Shown: in pieces, positions 1 to 8,467 of the stretch
Layout of the letters: every line of letters starts with the position of its first letter
Numbering within the stretch: the stretch's first letter is position 1
Assembly: GCA_023512345.1 (NCBI GenBank)
Contig: JAILZT010000003.1
Coordinates: 186,001-250,000 of the forward strand
Direction: 5' to 3'
Source of the DNA: Paenibacillus sp.
GTDB lineage: Bacteria > Bacillota > Bacilli > Paenibacillales > Paenibacillaceae
DNA: 64,000 bases
Program-made: the position numbers and the translations under genes
The notes under the pieces: generated by a model
What the model was told of the DNA's origin: nothing
Seen by the model: only the letters and a program-made list of their open reading frames with translations
Databases searched by the model: none

Positions 1-173
1 TTAACATGGCGATCCAGCTTAATTCCCATAGTAAAAGGATCCATAAGGCTGATGTGGTTCGCACAGAGCAATACTCCACCTTCTTTTGGCACATTCTCTT
101 TTCCCACCACTTTTAATGGGAAAAAGATAGCGTAAATGAAGCGCAGTAATCCTCGGCAAATTACATAAATCAT
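1..173 (-). CDS. plsC: 1-acyl-sn-glycerol-3-phosphate acyltransferase, partial (N-terminus only)
   Basis: Only the first 57 or so codons are in the window; the gene runs off the left edge. The visible protein begins MIYVICRGLLRFIYAIFF and reaches the acyltransferase block I NHISLMDP, the HX4D catalytic motif of the PlsC/LPLAT family. That family transfers an acyl chain to lysophosphatidic acid at the membrane during phospholipid synthesis. The hydrophobic N-terminus fits a membrane-associated enzyme. The ATG overlaps the cmk stop codon (ATGA), so it is translationally coupled to cmk. The cmk-plsC order is common in Bacillales. The longer frame over 19-228 in this area is a different reading frame and is not used. 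Confidence 0.85.
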   Translation of the reverse strand, partial: MIYVICRGLLRFIYAIFFPLKVVGKENVPKEGGVLLCANHISLMDPFTMGIKLDRHV

Positions 174-880
174 AAATGATTTCTCTCCCCGTCAACATGA
201 GATCTGCATTGTGACACAATGGCTTCAACAGCTTGATGGATATCCATAGACGTCGTGTCTAGAAGAATAGCATCCTCTGCACGGCGCAACGGTGATATTT
301 CCCGACTTTCATCAAGTCGATCCCGCGTGGCAATATCCTTCTCCAACTGCTGTAGACTCACTGCTTCCGCATCTCTCAATTCCTTATAACGACGGAGCGC
401 CCGTTCTTCTACACTTGCCGTCATGAATATCTTCACTTCGGCATCAGGCAATACAGTTGTACCGATGTCGCGGCCATCCATAACTACCCCCTTGCGGAGA
501 GCCATCTGACGCTGCAAATGACTAAGTCTGGATCTTACACCTTCAATTTTCGAATACTGCGACACCAGGCCATTAACCTGAAGACTTCGAATATGCGGGG
601 TTACATCTTCCCCATTAATCAGCACTTTCTGCACATCTTTCTCCGGTATTAACTCAATCACCATATTGTGCACCTTTTGACACACATTATCGTAATCTTC
701 CGGTGTTATGCCTTCACGGATCATATACCAAGTAATTGCCCGGTACATCGCTCCGGTATCGACATAGATATAAGACAGCTTCTGTGCTACCAATCGGGCT
801 ACAGTACTCTTGCCTGCCCCGGCAGGTCCGTCGATGGCGACGTTAATTCTGTCGTTAATGTGTGTACCCTGCCTATCCAA
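170..880 (-). CDS. cmk: Cytidylate kinase
   Basis: The enzyme phosphorylates CMP and dCMP with ATP in pyrimidine nucleotide recycling. The P-loop GPAGAGKST lies near the N-terminus, followed by VDTGAMYRA, the CMP-binding MDGRDIGT, and an RRYKELR lid region, all typical of bacterial Cmk. The length of 236 residues is near the family norm. An in-frame TTG at 898 lies inside the AGGAGG ribosome-binding site, so I start at the TTG at 880 (nine bases after AGGAGG). This gives LDRQGTHINDRINVAIDGP with the first residue read as Met. The stop overlaps the start of plsC. A start still further downstream is possible. Confidence 0.93.
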   Translation of the reverse strand: MDRQGTHINDRINVAIDGPAGAGKSTVARLVAQKLSYIYVDTGAMYRAITWYMIREGITPEDYDNVCQKVHNMVIELIPEKDVQKVLINGEDVTPHIRSLQVNGLVSQYSKIEGVRSRLSHLQRQMALRKGVVMDGRDIGTTVLPDAEVKIFMTASVEERALRRYKELRDAEAVSLQQLEKDIATRDRLDESREISPLRRAEDAILLDTTSMDIHQAVEAIVSQCRSHVDGERNHL

Positions 881-919
881 CGGGGCATTCCTCCTCAAAC
901 ACTCTTCATCAAGAAAAAA

Positions 920-934
920 GCAGGCATTGCCTGC
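920..934 (-). terminator. Rho-independent terminator of the PilZ gene
   Basis: GCAGGCATTGCCTGC is an inverted repeat. Read on the minus strand it is followed by a run of six T. It lies between the PilZ gene and cmk, so cmk probably has a second promoter or depends on readthrough. Confidence 0.6.
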
Positions 935-1009
935 GACTTATAAAATTATACCACAGTTTGTACGTCAGTGCAAAATCGCACAGGGTAAAAAGAGGATATA
1001 AATACAGCT

Positions 1010-1678
1010 TTACCGGTTACGAAAATCAAACTGTCGTTCAAAACAGTATCGGATAATTTTTTGCCGTTCACCATCAGTAATGGAAGCAAATTGTAACATG
1101 GCTAGGCTTTTTCCGTTGTCTAAAAGTTTAATTCTTACTACTTCACCTATGAAATTAACATGTTCCGCCATCCCGCTGCGGTACGGCACCAAAAGCCAGC
1201 AGGAAAGCTTATTTCCTACTTCGAGTTTGACATTAGCATCTGACAGAAATGACGTCCCGCCACCGCCGATGTCATCAGTCCGAACAAGAAAACGCGTTCC
1301 GTTTTCTAACTTTGCAGCAAGCTCCAATTCAGCATTAACGCGTAAAAAACTGCGTCTTTGGACTTTGAAGATATTATCTAATTCAGGTTTATTTATCCGA
1401 ATCATACGTATAACATCTTCTTTATGGCCAATTACATGCGTATAAAAATAATTTTTCACTCCGCCTTCTGTGACGAAATAAACGGAAAGCTCATCTCCGA
1501 TAAAAAGCTTTTTAAGTCTGCCGGTTTTTTCTTGAATCGGAATTTCTATTAATAGCGTGTTATCTTCCGTCTCGGCAATTCTGGATTTGTATTCAATTTC
1601 TGCTTCCTCAGCGTCGCTTGTAGCGATTTGTATATATAGATGATCATTTACTTTAGGGAACAAACTTGTCACCGCCAC
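1010..1678 (-). CDS. PilZ-domain c-di-GMP binding protein (YpfA/MotI-like flagellar brake)
   Basis: A 222-residue protein with an N-terminal YcgR-N-like beta domain (about 1-100) and a C-terminal PilZ domain (about 105-215). The PilZ entry motif RRSFLR (RxxxR) is present. The second motif, normally D/NxSxxG, reads DIGGGG, with Gly in place of Ser. B. subtilis YpfA (MotI/DgrA) sits beside cmk and ypeB in the same way and acts as a c-di-GMP-dependent clutch on the flagellar stator. An extended -10 (TGTTATAAT) is visible just upstream on the minus strand. The family assignment is firm; the motility role is inferred from synteny. Confidence 0.85.
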   Translation of the reverse strand: MAVTSLFPKVNDHLYIQIATSDAEEAEIEYKSRIAETEDNTLLIEIPIQEKTGRLKKLFIGDELSVYFVTEGGVKNYFYTHVIGHKEDVIRMIRINKPELDNIFKVQRRSFLRVNAELELAAKLENGTRFLVRTDDIGGGGTSFLSDANVKLEVGNKLSCWLLVPYRSGMAEHVNFIGEVVRIKLLDNGKSLAMLQFASITDGERQKIIRYCFERQFDFRNR

Positions 1679-1749
1679 TTATGTAGTTAGATATTCAATT
1701 GATATTATAACATGCTGTTTTGAAAGTCGGGTGAGAAAAAACATTTCAT

Positions 1750-2475
1750 TTATATATCTTTGATTGTATACATTAACTTGTTAACGACTTCCTTCCACAG
1801 TTTTTCACCAAGTTCAGAACTTGCATGTGTAGGATCTCCGATTACTCCCGTAGCTGTATATTTACTAAAATCTAAATTGGGGTCGTCCCAATCCGGTTCA
1901 AGGCTGTGAGGATGCTCAATTTTATCAGCCCTTATATCTTCCGGATGCTTAAACAGTGCTATAGAAGTCATAAAACTGTCTGCATGCCCGCCATCAATAG
2001 AAGGGTCGCTGCAATGGCACCAAACCTCATGAAAGGGGTGGGATATATTAAATACTTGTGAGCTATTTTTATATTCTGCATTGAATTTAGTAACAACATT
2101 ATCTAATTGATGGCCTCCACATCCACGCCAAAGAATCAATTTTCCAAACCCCTGATCGGATAAAGATTTGAGTATCGAATAGATAAAATCTTCATATATA
2201 TTTTGAGGAATATGGATATATCCACTTCCAAAGTTTATATGTTCAGGAGTAGGCCCAAACGGTACTGCAGGTAATACCAACGATTTAATGCCGTATTTGC
2301 TGAATAATTCCTCAGATACTTCATTCATTAGTTCCTCTGCAAACCAAGTATCGAAATCAACCGTAGCATGAGGTCCTTGTTGTTCGGTACAGCCCGTAGG
2401 AATAATAGCGATATATCCTTCCTCTGCTTTCTGTTTGATTTCTAAATATGTACACTTGCTAAATCTCACATTCAT
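1750..2475 (-). CDS. Creatininase family protein
   Basis: A 241-residue member of the creatinine amidohydrolase fold family. The metal and active-site region IIPTGCTEQQGPH, followed by DFDTWFAEEL, is near the N-terminus, then LPAVPFGPTPEH, WRGCGGHQLDNVV in the middle and DGGHADSFMTS later. Family members usually carry HAGxxETS at this last site; here the residue before TS is Met, so the metal set may differ and the substrate cannot be assigned. Relatives include creatininase, the FAPy deformylase ArfB and the mycofactocin protease MftE. It stands alone between the PilZ gene and ypeB. Confidence 0.8.
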   Translation of the reverse strand: MNVRFSKCTYLEIKQKAEEGYIAIIPTGCTEQQGPHATVDFDTWFAEELMNEVSEELFSKYGIKSLVLPAVPFGPTPEHINFGSGYIHIPQNIYEDFIYSILKSLSDQGFGKLILWRGCGGHQLDNVVTKFNAEYKNSSQVFNISHPFHEVWCHCSDPSIDGGHADSFMTSIALFKHPEDIRADKIEHPHSLEPDWDDPNLDFSKYTATGVIGDPTHASSELGEKLWKEVVNKLMYTIKDI

Positions 2476-2536
2476 CCCCCATTTTATTCATGATATATTT
2501 ATTTTAACAAAATGAAGGTACATATTGTAAAAAAAC

Positions 2537-2566
2537 AGGCTGTCCCCGTTTGATTGGGGACAGCCT
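2537..2566 (-). terminator. Terminator of ypeB
   Basis: Perfect 11-bp stem AGGCTGTCCCC / GGGGACAGCCT with an 8-base loop. On the minus strand it is followed by GTTTTTTTA. It lies 40 bases after the ypeB stop. Confidence 0.85.
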
Positions 2567-2605
2567 TCGCATTTGTATATAAAACCCGCATTGCAGGGAT
2601 CACGC

Positions 2606-3964
2606 TTATTGTTCCTGAGCTCCTGTAGAGGATCTAATTTCTTCCACTGTTTCTTCATGCCCATCTGATGCATTCAAATATATTCTGTATTGGGAGCCAT
2701 TAATTTTACCGCCAAATTCATAGGTCAGCAATTCTTGACCATCATCATTTTCGATCCAGGCAAGACGATCATAGAGCTCTTTGAATTCAGGGTTAAGGAA
2801 TTTTCTAACCTCCGCAAGGGTTAACTCCGGCTTAGGAATGACACGTTTATCGTCATGCTCATTGACGTAATCACTCGCTTGAAACCCGGTAACTTCTCCT
2901 GAGTCGAGGCCCACACGAATGGTTATTTTCTCAGGATAAATCAATACGCCATCTTGCTCTGTAATAAAGGTTAAATTCCCTAAATTATCGAAGCGGTCTG
3001 ATCGAACAGCTGTCATATTCGGATAACCCTTTTGGTTCAGAAACTGTTCTGCTTTAGTTACAGCATTGGTCATGGATACCTTAGCAGGACCTACCTCACG
3101 GTTATCATTATATGAAATTAGGTGACCTCCCCTAGTGGTGAAATCCATTGTAATAGGCAGTGCAGATTTTGCGCTCTTTACAGTGGCTGTATAGGAGGCC
3201 CATTCTGTACCCATTCCATTTTCTTTGACGTTGACTTCAGCTCCGCTGCCCGCACCCGCAAATTTAGCAGCTTTCGCTCTAATTTCTTCCGCAGTAACCA
3301 GGGAACCTCCATTCTTTTTGACAGCTCTTTTATTATAAATACTGGCAACTGATGGTCCATAATCCAATTCAGGATAAGCGGATACTCTTTTATCAACGGT
3401 TTTAAATCCATCGATAATCGTGTTATCTTTCACTTCTTCTTCGGAAGCCAAAGCGGATTCAACATCCATCCACCGAAGCCGATTTTGAATAACTTTATTC
3501 TGTACCTCCTGCAGGTCCTTGGAAATTTCACCTGAGCTTTTATAGAGTGCTTTTAAATTACTCAACTCCCCGTCTGTCAGGGGTTTTTTAGTAAAATCAC
3601 GGATCGCAGCTTTATAGGAAAAGTTGGATATCTTAGAGAGAAACTCCTCAGTCTGACTGAACGGCAGCAGAGTTAGAGGCAGCTGATTGATCTCGTTCTG
3701 AGCTTCACTAGTCAGCCGCCATACATTAACCAAACCTTTACGATGCATCCCAGAAGAAGCTGAATTCACTGCCAAAGTATTGCCTAATTCACCATGCAAC
3801 CGTTCTACATGATAGGATAAATCATGAAAAGCTCGTTGATATTGATTTTCTGCCTTGATCAGAATTGAGTTTTTCTCCTGATTCTCCTGATATCCCCATA
3901 CTAGCGCTCCTATCAGCAGCAGCGTGGTAAGCGGGAACATTATAGCACTCAGTCTTTTATACAT
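2606..3964 (-). CDS. ypeB: Germination protein YpeB
   Basis: A 452-residue protein with an N-terminal membrane anchor (about residues 5-25, MFPLTTLLLIGALVWGY), a helical middle, and C-terminal PepSY-like repeats (TNAVTKAEQFLNQKGYPNM and LTLAEVRKFLNPEF). YpeB locates to the spore inner membrane and is needed for the cortex-lytic enzyme SleB to be assembled and stable. In B. subtilis it is cotranscribed with sleB, but no sleB is found next to it here. A sigma-G-like promoter lies upstream at 4001-4031, which fits forespore expression. Confidence 0.93.
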   Translation of the reverse strand: MYKRLSAIMFPLTTLLLIGALVWGYQENQEKNSILIKAENQYQRAFHDLSYHVERLHGELGNTLAVNSASSGMHRKGLVNVWRLTSEAQNEINQLPLTLLPFSQTEEFLSKISNFSYKAAIRDFTKKPLTDGELSNLKALYKSSGEISKDLQEVQNKVIQNRLRWMDVESALASEEEVKDNTIIDGFKTVDKRVSAYPELDYGPSVASIYNKRAVKKNGGSLVTAEEIRAKAAKFAGAGSGAEVNVKENGMGTEWASYTATVKSAKSALPITMDFTTRGGHLISYNDNREVGPAKVSMTNAVTKAEQFLNQKGYPNMTAVRSDRFDNLGNLTFITEQDGVLIYPEKITIRVGLDSGEVTGFQASDYVNEHDDKRVIPKPELTLAEVRKFLNPEFKELYDRLAWIENDDGQELLTYEFGGKINGSQYRIYLNASDGHEETVEEIRSSTGAQEQ

Positions 3965-4000
3965 AGGACTGCAAAACTCCTTTCTATAGCTTATTGCCGT

Positions 4001-4031
4001 TAGTTTGACAATAACGAAGGAGTCTTATTCA
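4001..4031 (-). promoter_or_regulatory. Candidate sigma-G promoter for ypeB
   Basis: On the minus strand, TGAATA (4031-4026) and CAAACTA (4007-4001) are separated by 18 bases. The -35 matches the sigma-G consensus exactly and the -10 matches six of seven bases of CATACTA. It sits about 40 bases upstream of the ypeB start. Confidence 0.6.
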
Positions 4032-4064
4032 CAAATATCCCTACGAAGATTCCATTTGCGATGA

Positions 4065-4211
4065 TTAAGCTCGCTCTTCAATCTGAAAACCGCTGCTATT
4101 ATTGCACAGACATTGCTTAAAGCCCGTTTGAATCATACCCTCTTCTTTGATTCCTCTTAAAATGTAGGTTTCCCCGCACTGTTTACAAACAATTCGAACT
4201 TTTACACGCAA
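4065..4211 (-). CDS. Small Cys-rich (zinc-ribbon-like) protein
   Basis: About 48 residues, starting at a TTG 13 bases after AGGAGG. The protein reads MRVKVRIVCKQCGETYILRG and ends with KQCLCNNSSGFQIEERA. CKQC and CLC, about 24 residues apart, could hold a metal ion, as in small zinc ribbons. A longer open frame extends upstream to 4286 but passes through the ribosome-binding site, so I prefer the short version. It lies between prsW and ypeB. Function is unknown; the start is uncertain. Confidence 0.55.
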   Translation of the reverse strand: MRVKVRIVCKQCGETYILRGIKEEGMIQTGFKQCLCNNSSGFQIEERA

Positions 4212-4286
4212 AAAAAGACACCTTCCTCCTGACTGGAATTCCTCACTTTCGGAACTACCTTTCAGTTGTAAGTGTGTCCATCTCAA

Positions 4287-4982
4287 TTACAGGTTAACCT
4301 CTTCTTCCCGATTCAAAAAGCGAAAGGGTGAGCGGTTATTTGCCTTTGTTACCTTCCCCATGCCTCCGTACCATAATACGGCCATTAAAGGAACTATGAA
4401 CCAAATCCAATAATTTGCTGTAGTTGTGAGAATAAAGTCATATACCCCATGCCATAACCAGGGCAGAAGAAGAGATATAACGAGGATACTGCGGGTTCTA
4501 ACTCCTTGCGAGAACTTCGCCCTACCCATGTGATATCCCATAATTATACCGAACATAGCATGTCCTGATACTGGCAACAATGCTCTTAAAAACATGGTGC
4601 CTATTGAAGCATGGCTAAACCAAGCGTACATAACATTCTCTATTGTTGCGAAGCCAAGCGAAATCGCTACAGCGTATAGTATCCCATCATATGGCTCGTC
4701 AAATTCGGTATGATTGTAGATCATATGGTACAGCACAAACCACTTCAAACATTCTTCCACGCCAGCGGAAATCAGAAAGGAGCCTACATAAGGACCGCCT
4801 TCTAAGCCCAAAACCAAACCTCTCTGAATAATCATTACCGGAAAAACGATTAATAGACCCAGTAAAAAAACCTTGATTACCATATGAAGCGGCTCTTGAT
4901 CATACTTGTCTTTCAAATAAAAATAGGTCAGCAGAGCAAGTCCCGGTGCTACTGCTGACGTAATAACCGATAACAAAAGCAC
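4287..4982 (-). CDS. prsW: Intramembrane protease PrsW
   Basis: About 231 residues with several membrane segments. The family motifs are present: EECLKW (EExxK type) near residue 78, FATIENVMYAW, and GHAMFGIIMGYHMG. In B. subtilis PrsW makes the site-1 cut in the anti-sigma factor RsiW, releasing SigW during envelope stress; it belongs to the wider CPBP/Rce1-like membrane protease group. I start at the GTG at 4982 (GGGAGG seven bases upstream), giving MLLLSVITSAVAPGLALL. A GTG at 5000 lies before that ribosome-binding site. No rsiW or sigW is in the window. Confidence 0.88.
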   Translation of the reverse strand: MLLLSVITSAVAPGLALLTYFYLKDKYDQEPLHMVIKVFLLGLLIVFPVMIIQRGLVLGLEGGPYVGSFLISAGVEECLKWFVLYHMIYNHTEFDEPYDGILYAVAISLGFATIENVMYAWFSHASIGTMFLRALLPVSGHAMFGIIMGYHMGRAKFSQGVRTRSILVISLLLPWLWHGVYDFILTTTANYWIWFIVPLMAVLWYGGMGKVTKANNRSPFRFLNREEEVNL

Positions 4983-5050
4983 CGAATAACCTCCCTGCAC
5001 GGGCTGCCTTAGGCGACCCGAGTTACATATCTAATGCTCAAACAGCCTGC

Positions 5051-5665
5051 TTATTCCTGACGTTTAAAATGAGTGCAGAGCAATTGTACCGCATTCTCTG
5101 GCATTACCGTCTTACCGTATTCATCTAGCATCGTTTCTGTAACATTCGATGATTCCGCGAACTCTGACAATACGGCTATAAGCCCTAATAGAACAGGTTC
5201 TTCATATTCCTTCGGATCGAAGTACAGGAACCATTTATCGTTATAAGAATACAGTTTACCACCGGAAGTAATATTGCCGATGAGCACATGAGCCGCTTCA
5301 ATCAGAACTTCAAAATCGCGGAATGCGTACATAATGGAGTCGCTTTGTTCAAGGGTAACTTCCATTTCGTAAATCTCTTCTGGCAATTCCTCTTCCCCGG
5401 ACAGACCGTACTGATGATGATCATATTTACCCCGGGTCACTATAACGACCATACCTTGCGCGGGCAAAGCGAACACTTCCACGGCAAGCGGACCAGTTGC
5501 ATCAAATCCAAGTTCACTGTAAGCCTGGTCCATCATTTCCGTAAACAGGTCGTGTACCTTAGGAACTTCTTGCCACATGTCTTCCTTCTGGATGCCCCGC
5601 TCGCTCAGGTCGTCAAAAGTGAGGAAAATCCGTATCTTATCTTGACTTAATCGCTCTATTCTCAT
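5051..5665 (-). CDS. mecA: Adaptor protein MecA
   Basis: 204 residues beginning MRIERLSQDKIRIFLTFDDLSERGI, the conserved MecA N-terminal substrate-binding domain. An acidic linker (EEELPEEIYEMEV) and the C-terminal ClpC-binding domain with YSYNDKWFLYF follow. MecA delivers substrates such as ComK to ClpCP for degradation. The start has an ideal site, AAGGAGG eight bases before the ATG. The frame remains open upstream to 5731, but that part is not conserved in character. Confidence 0.92.
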   Translation of the reverse strand: MRIERLSQDKIRIFLTFDDLSERGIQKEDMWQEVPKVHDLFTEMMDQAYSELGFDATGPLAVEVFALPAQGMVVIVTRGKYDHHQYGLSGEEELPEEIYEMEVTLEQSDSIMYAFRDFEVLIEAAHVLIGNITSGGKLYSYNDKWFLYFDPKEYEEPVLLGLIAVLSEFAESSNVTETMLDEYGKTVMPENAVQLLCTHFKRQE

Positions 5666-5799
5666 GACAGGATCCTCCTTTTGCAAGCTCAATTTATTAT
5701 AATGTATGATGAGTCCTGAGTAATGAGCCAAAAATGGTTACTATGTATGTATGTTATCATTTCACCGCCATAAATGCACGAAAATAAATATACAAAAAA

Positions 5800-5839
5800 A
5801 GAATCATTTTGGAGAAATATGCATCCCCAAAATGATTCT
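5800..5839 (-). terminator. Terminator of the YtxH-like gene
   Basis: Perfect 13-bp inverted repeat AGAATCATTTTGG / CCAAAATGATTCT. On the minus strand it is followed by TTTTTTTG. It lies just after the stop at 5857. Confidence 0.85.
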
Positions 5840-5856
5840 GCAGGAGCTGTTTGTGG

Positions 5857-6237
5857 TTACAAACCCGATATAGTTGTGTGCGTTTCTTTAAGAATCTGTT
5901 GCACTTCATGTTTTACATCAGGGTTGCTGCGAATGAAATCCTTTAGCATATCTAGATTAGCTTCCTTCGACTGAATCGGAGAATACTTGTCAGTACTCAT
6001 TTGTGCTGCGCTTCCTTGTGTAGTGCTTGATGTGCTGTTTGTTGTATTACTGGCAGATGTACTTCCAAATCCGGTCATGGCCATTCCCATAATTTTATCC
6101 TTTGCCTTATCAGCTGCTCCAGTCATGGAACCCTTTGATTGGCCAAAAGAAGACATCATCGAAGTCCGTTTTCTGGACATATACATGCTGGCAGCTGCAC
6201 CAACTAGCACTCCGCACAGAAATGTCGAAGATTTCAT
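5857..6237 (-). CDS. YtxH-like small membrane-anchored protein
   Basis: 126 residues. MKSSTFLCGVLVGAAASMYMSRKRT is a short N-terminal membrane segment with a positive cytoplasmic side. Then come a Gly/Ala/Lys segment, a Ser/Thr-rich linker, and a C-terminal helix (KEANLDMLKDFIRSNPDVKHEVQQIL). The layout resembles YtxH-type proteins. The start follows AAGGAGG by eight bases. The function is unknown. Confidence 0.65.
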   Translation of the reverse strand: MKSSTFLCGVLVGAAASMYMSRKRTSMMSSFGQSKGSMTGAADKAKDKIMGMAMTGFGSTSASNTTNSTSSTTQGSAAQMSTDKYSPIQSKEANLDMLKDFIRSNPDVKHEVQQILKETHTTISGL

Positions 6238-6330
6238 ATCTCTAACCTCCTTGTATGGTAAAATCATGACTAGTGTTCGCGGAAAGATTCCGACTCATAC
6301 AGTCTAATAAAAGGAAAGCGAGATGAAAAT

Positions 6331-7251
6331 GTGGGTAAACAGACAGCAGCGGTGCTTCTAGCAGCATTTCTTCTGGTTTCGTGCAGCAATTCTGGCGAGA
6401 ACAGCAAGGATACAGCTAAGGAGACTAACATTCAGCCCACGGCGGCTGCAACAGAAGTGGCAACAACACCAGCAGCAACAGACAATACAGGTAGCGATTC
6501 AAGTCCTTCACCTCAGCCAAGCCCTAGTGAGGCCGTTCCAGCAGTATCGCCTAGCCCAGAAGCAGGTGTAAACCCGGATACCAGCAGTGGGACTACAGAA
6601 GAAATACCTCTTCTTTACCATATGAACAAAAATTATGATCTCATCCCGAATGCAGAAGGTACGCCTAAAAAGGTAGTGTTGCTAACCTTTGATGACGGGC
6701 CAAAAGAAGCTGATGTGATTAATCCACTGATGGATATTCTAGACAAACATAAGGCCAAAGCCATATTTTTCGTAAATGGCTATCGTGTAAAAGAACATCC
6801 GGAACTGCTGAAGCTCATTCATGACAGGGGCGGGATTATGGGGAACCATAGCTGGGATCACATTGTCTTAAAGGATGAATCCTATACCACTGTTAAGAAG
6901 CAGCTGGTGGATGTTCAGAATATTGTGAAGGAAATTACAGGCGATGTCCCCCATTTCTTTCGTCCACCGCATGGTGCGGGCGGTGATGTAGGAAAAAAAG
7001 TTGCTGCAGAGAGCGGAATGCTCTACATGACTTGGTCCGTAGGTTCCCTAGACTGGGAAATGAAAGAGAACGAACCTGGGAAAACTGAGAAGTTGGTCAA
7101 AAATATCACAGATCAACTGCATTCAGGCAGTAATATCCTGATGCATGAACTTCCTTGGACTGTTGAAGGCCTTGACACTCTGCTAAGTACCCTTGAGGGT
7201 AAAGGTTACAGCTTCATCGATCCTCGGAGTATTGAGTTGAAAATGCGATGA
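6331..7251 (+). CDS. Polysaccharide deacetylase lipoprotein (NodB family)
   Basis: A 306-residue secreted carbohydrate esterase family 4 protein. The N-terminus AAFLLVSCSNSG has a lipobox (LVSC), followed by a Thr/Ser/Pro-rich linker to about residue 90. The NodB motifs are in order: TFDDGP, NHSWDH, RPPHGAGG, SVGSLDW and a final MHELPW. Such enzymes remove N- or O-acetyl groups from peptidoglycan or chitin-like polymers outside the membrane. The frame starts at a GTG with no clear ribosome-binding site. ATG codons at 6323 and 6329 are in another frame that stops quickly, so the N-terminus is the doubtful part. Confidence 0.85.
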   Translation: MGKQTAAVLLAAFLLVSCSNSGENSKDTAKETNIQPTAAATEVATTPAATDNTGSDSSPSPQPSPSEAVPAVSPSPEAGVNPDTSSGTTEEIPLLYHMNKNYDLIPNAEGTPKKVVLLTFDDGPKEADVINPLMDILDKHKAKAIFFVNGYRVKEHPELLKLIHDRGGIMGNHSWDHIVLKDESYTTVKKQLVDVQNIVKEITGDVPHFFRPPHGAGGDVGKKVAAESGMLYMTWSVGSLDWEMKENEPGKTEKLVKNITDQLHSGSNILMHELPWTVEGLDTLLSTLEGKGYSFIDPRSIELKMR

Positions 7252-7259
7252 TTTATAGG

Positions 7260-8141
7260 TCAGGCAGAAGTTCCCCGGCGTAAGGTCAAGACATGCATTT
7301 GAGCTGGGCTGCCCCAACGGAGCGGCAGGTGTGCAGTTCCAAATCCACGGCTGATGAGAACTTTGGCAAAATCCTTGTTGTTATCCCCCTTGGGCCATTC
7401 GAAGGTTCCTGCATCATAGGTATGATAAAAGCTTTCGATACGCTTGCTGCGACCAATGAAGGGTAAAATAATTTGTCCACCATGCGTGTGGCCAGCCAGG
7501 ACAAGATCAGCCGGCATAGAACTGCACTGCGAAAGCCATAAAGGATCATGAACAAGAATTATACGGCATGGATGATCAGTTTCACTAAATGGAAGCGGCG
7601 GCAAAGGAGCGTAAGCGATTTTGCCGCCGCTTTTAGGATAATCGACTCCAGTCAACCAAAGTGTTGTATCCTGCCTCTCTATAGCTACATTCTCATCTTG
7701 AAGCAACCGTACTCCCTTACTCCGAATGATATTATCTACGATCGTGATGTTTGCTTTATAATCATGATTTCCATGTACAGCATAGGTTGGTGCAATGGAA
7801 GCTAGCAGCGTCATATTATAGTCTAACCGTTCCAAAGGACTGTTTCTCTCCGTTAGATCACCACCTACAAAAACCACATCAACTTTGCTCTTTAATAGCG
7901 ACAGCTGCTTGGATGGAAGTCGCCGGCGATGGATATCCGTAATAAAAAGGATACGAAAACCATCAAATGGCTGAGGAAGGGAATTTAAAACTATTTCCTC
8001 GGTAATAATCTCCCTCCCAAACGCTTTGGCAACCATAAGGCCCAACATTAACAAGGGCAGCAACATCAGACAACCCATAGTGTATAAAAAAGCTACCACA
8101 GGAGTGTCCCCAGCTTCGGCGCGCCTTCTATCCCCCACCAT
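7260..8141 (-). CDS. Metallophosphoesterase (YkuE/YaeI-like)
   Basis: Up to 293 residues. An N-terminal hydrophobic segment (about 14-40) is followed by a calcineurin-like phosphoesterase domain with ITDIHRRR, GGDLTER, GNHDYK, LVHDP and GHTHGGQI, the full dinuclear metal set. The fold and the membrane anchor resemble YkuE/YaeI-type enzymes that act on envelope lipids; the substrate is not shown by the sequence. Its start region overlaps the end of the upstream gene by about 49 bases. No good ribosome-binding site precedes the ATG at 8141, and a later GTG or ATG start is possible. Confidence 0.83.
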   Translation of the reverse strand: MVGDRRRAEAGDTPVVAFLYTMGCLMLLPLLMLGLMVAKAFGREIITEEIVLNSLPQPFDGFRILFITDIHRRRLPSKQLSLLKSKVDVVFVGGDLTERNSPLERLDYNMTLLASIAPTYAVHGNHDYKANITIVDNIIRSKGVRLLQDENVAIERQDTTLWLTGVDYPKSGGKIAYAPLPPLPFSETDHPCRIILVHDPLWLSQCSSMPADLVLAGHTHGGQIILPFIGRSKRIESFYHTYDAGTFEWPKGDNNKDFAKVLISRGFGTAHLPLRWGSPAQMHVLTLRRGTSA

Positions 8142-8467
8142 AAAAGAGAAATGAGTAATATTACGAATAATACAATAAGAGAATTAACAAACATTTTACT
8201 AAGCTTCACACGCTCTGAAATATAGGTCTGTGATCGTGAAGGTGTAGCTTCCCCATTCAGAGTCCGCTTCTCTTCTTCTTTTGTAACCTTAATTGGTGTG
8301 GTTTGAGATTTAATCCTGCCTGCTCTAGTCAAAACTCCTGAGTTTATTTCCGACTGTTTCGGGGGCTCCTCAAGTGTTTGTTGTGCTTTTTTTACCTTGA
8401 CAGTGGGTAGTGTCTCACTCTTATACTGCTTCTTACGGGACTTTACCCGGCTAAGCTCGTCACTCAT
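8093..8467 (-). CDS. Unknown protein with a C-terminal membrane segment
   Basis: 124 residues. A charged, Lys/Glu-rich hydrophilic region occupies 1-90, followed by one strong membrane helix (NSLIVLFVILLISLLWWG) near the C-terminus. The start overlaps the stop of the CPBP protease gene (ATGA) and the end overlaps the phosphoesterase gene, so the three look like one tightly packed operon. I recognise no family. The topology (tail anchor, or N-in single pass) suggests a small membrane partner, which is only an inference. Confidence 0.65.
   Translation of the reverse strand: MSDELSRVKSRKKQYKSETLPTVKVKKAQQTLEEPPKQSEINSGVLTRAGRIKSQTTPIKVTKEEEKRTLNGEATPSRSQTYISERVKLSKMFVNSLIVLFVILLISLLWWGIEGAPKLGTLLW

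Noticed and set aside
4212..4286. Longer N-terminus for the small Cys-rich protein
   Set aside because: The extra frame contains the AGGAGG ribosome-binding site and has no site of its own.
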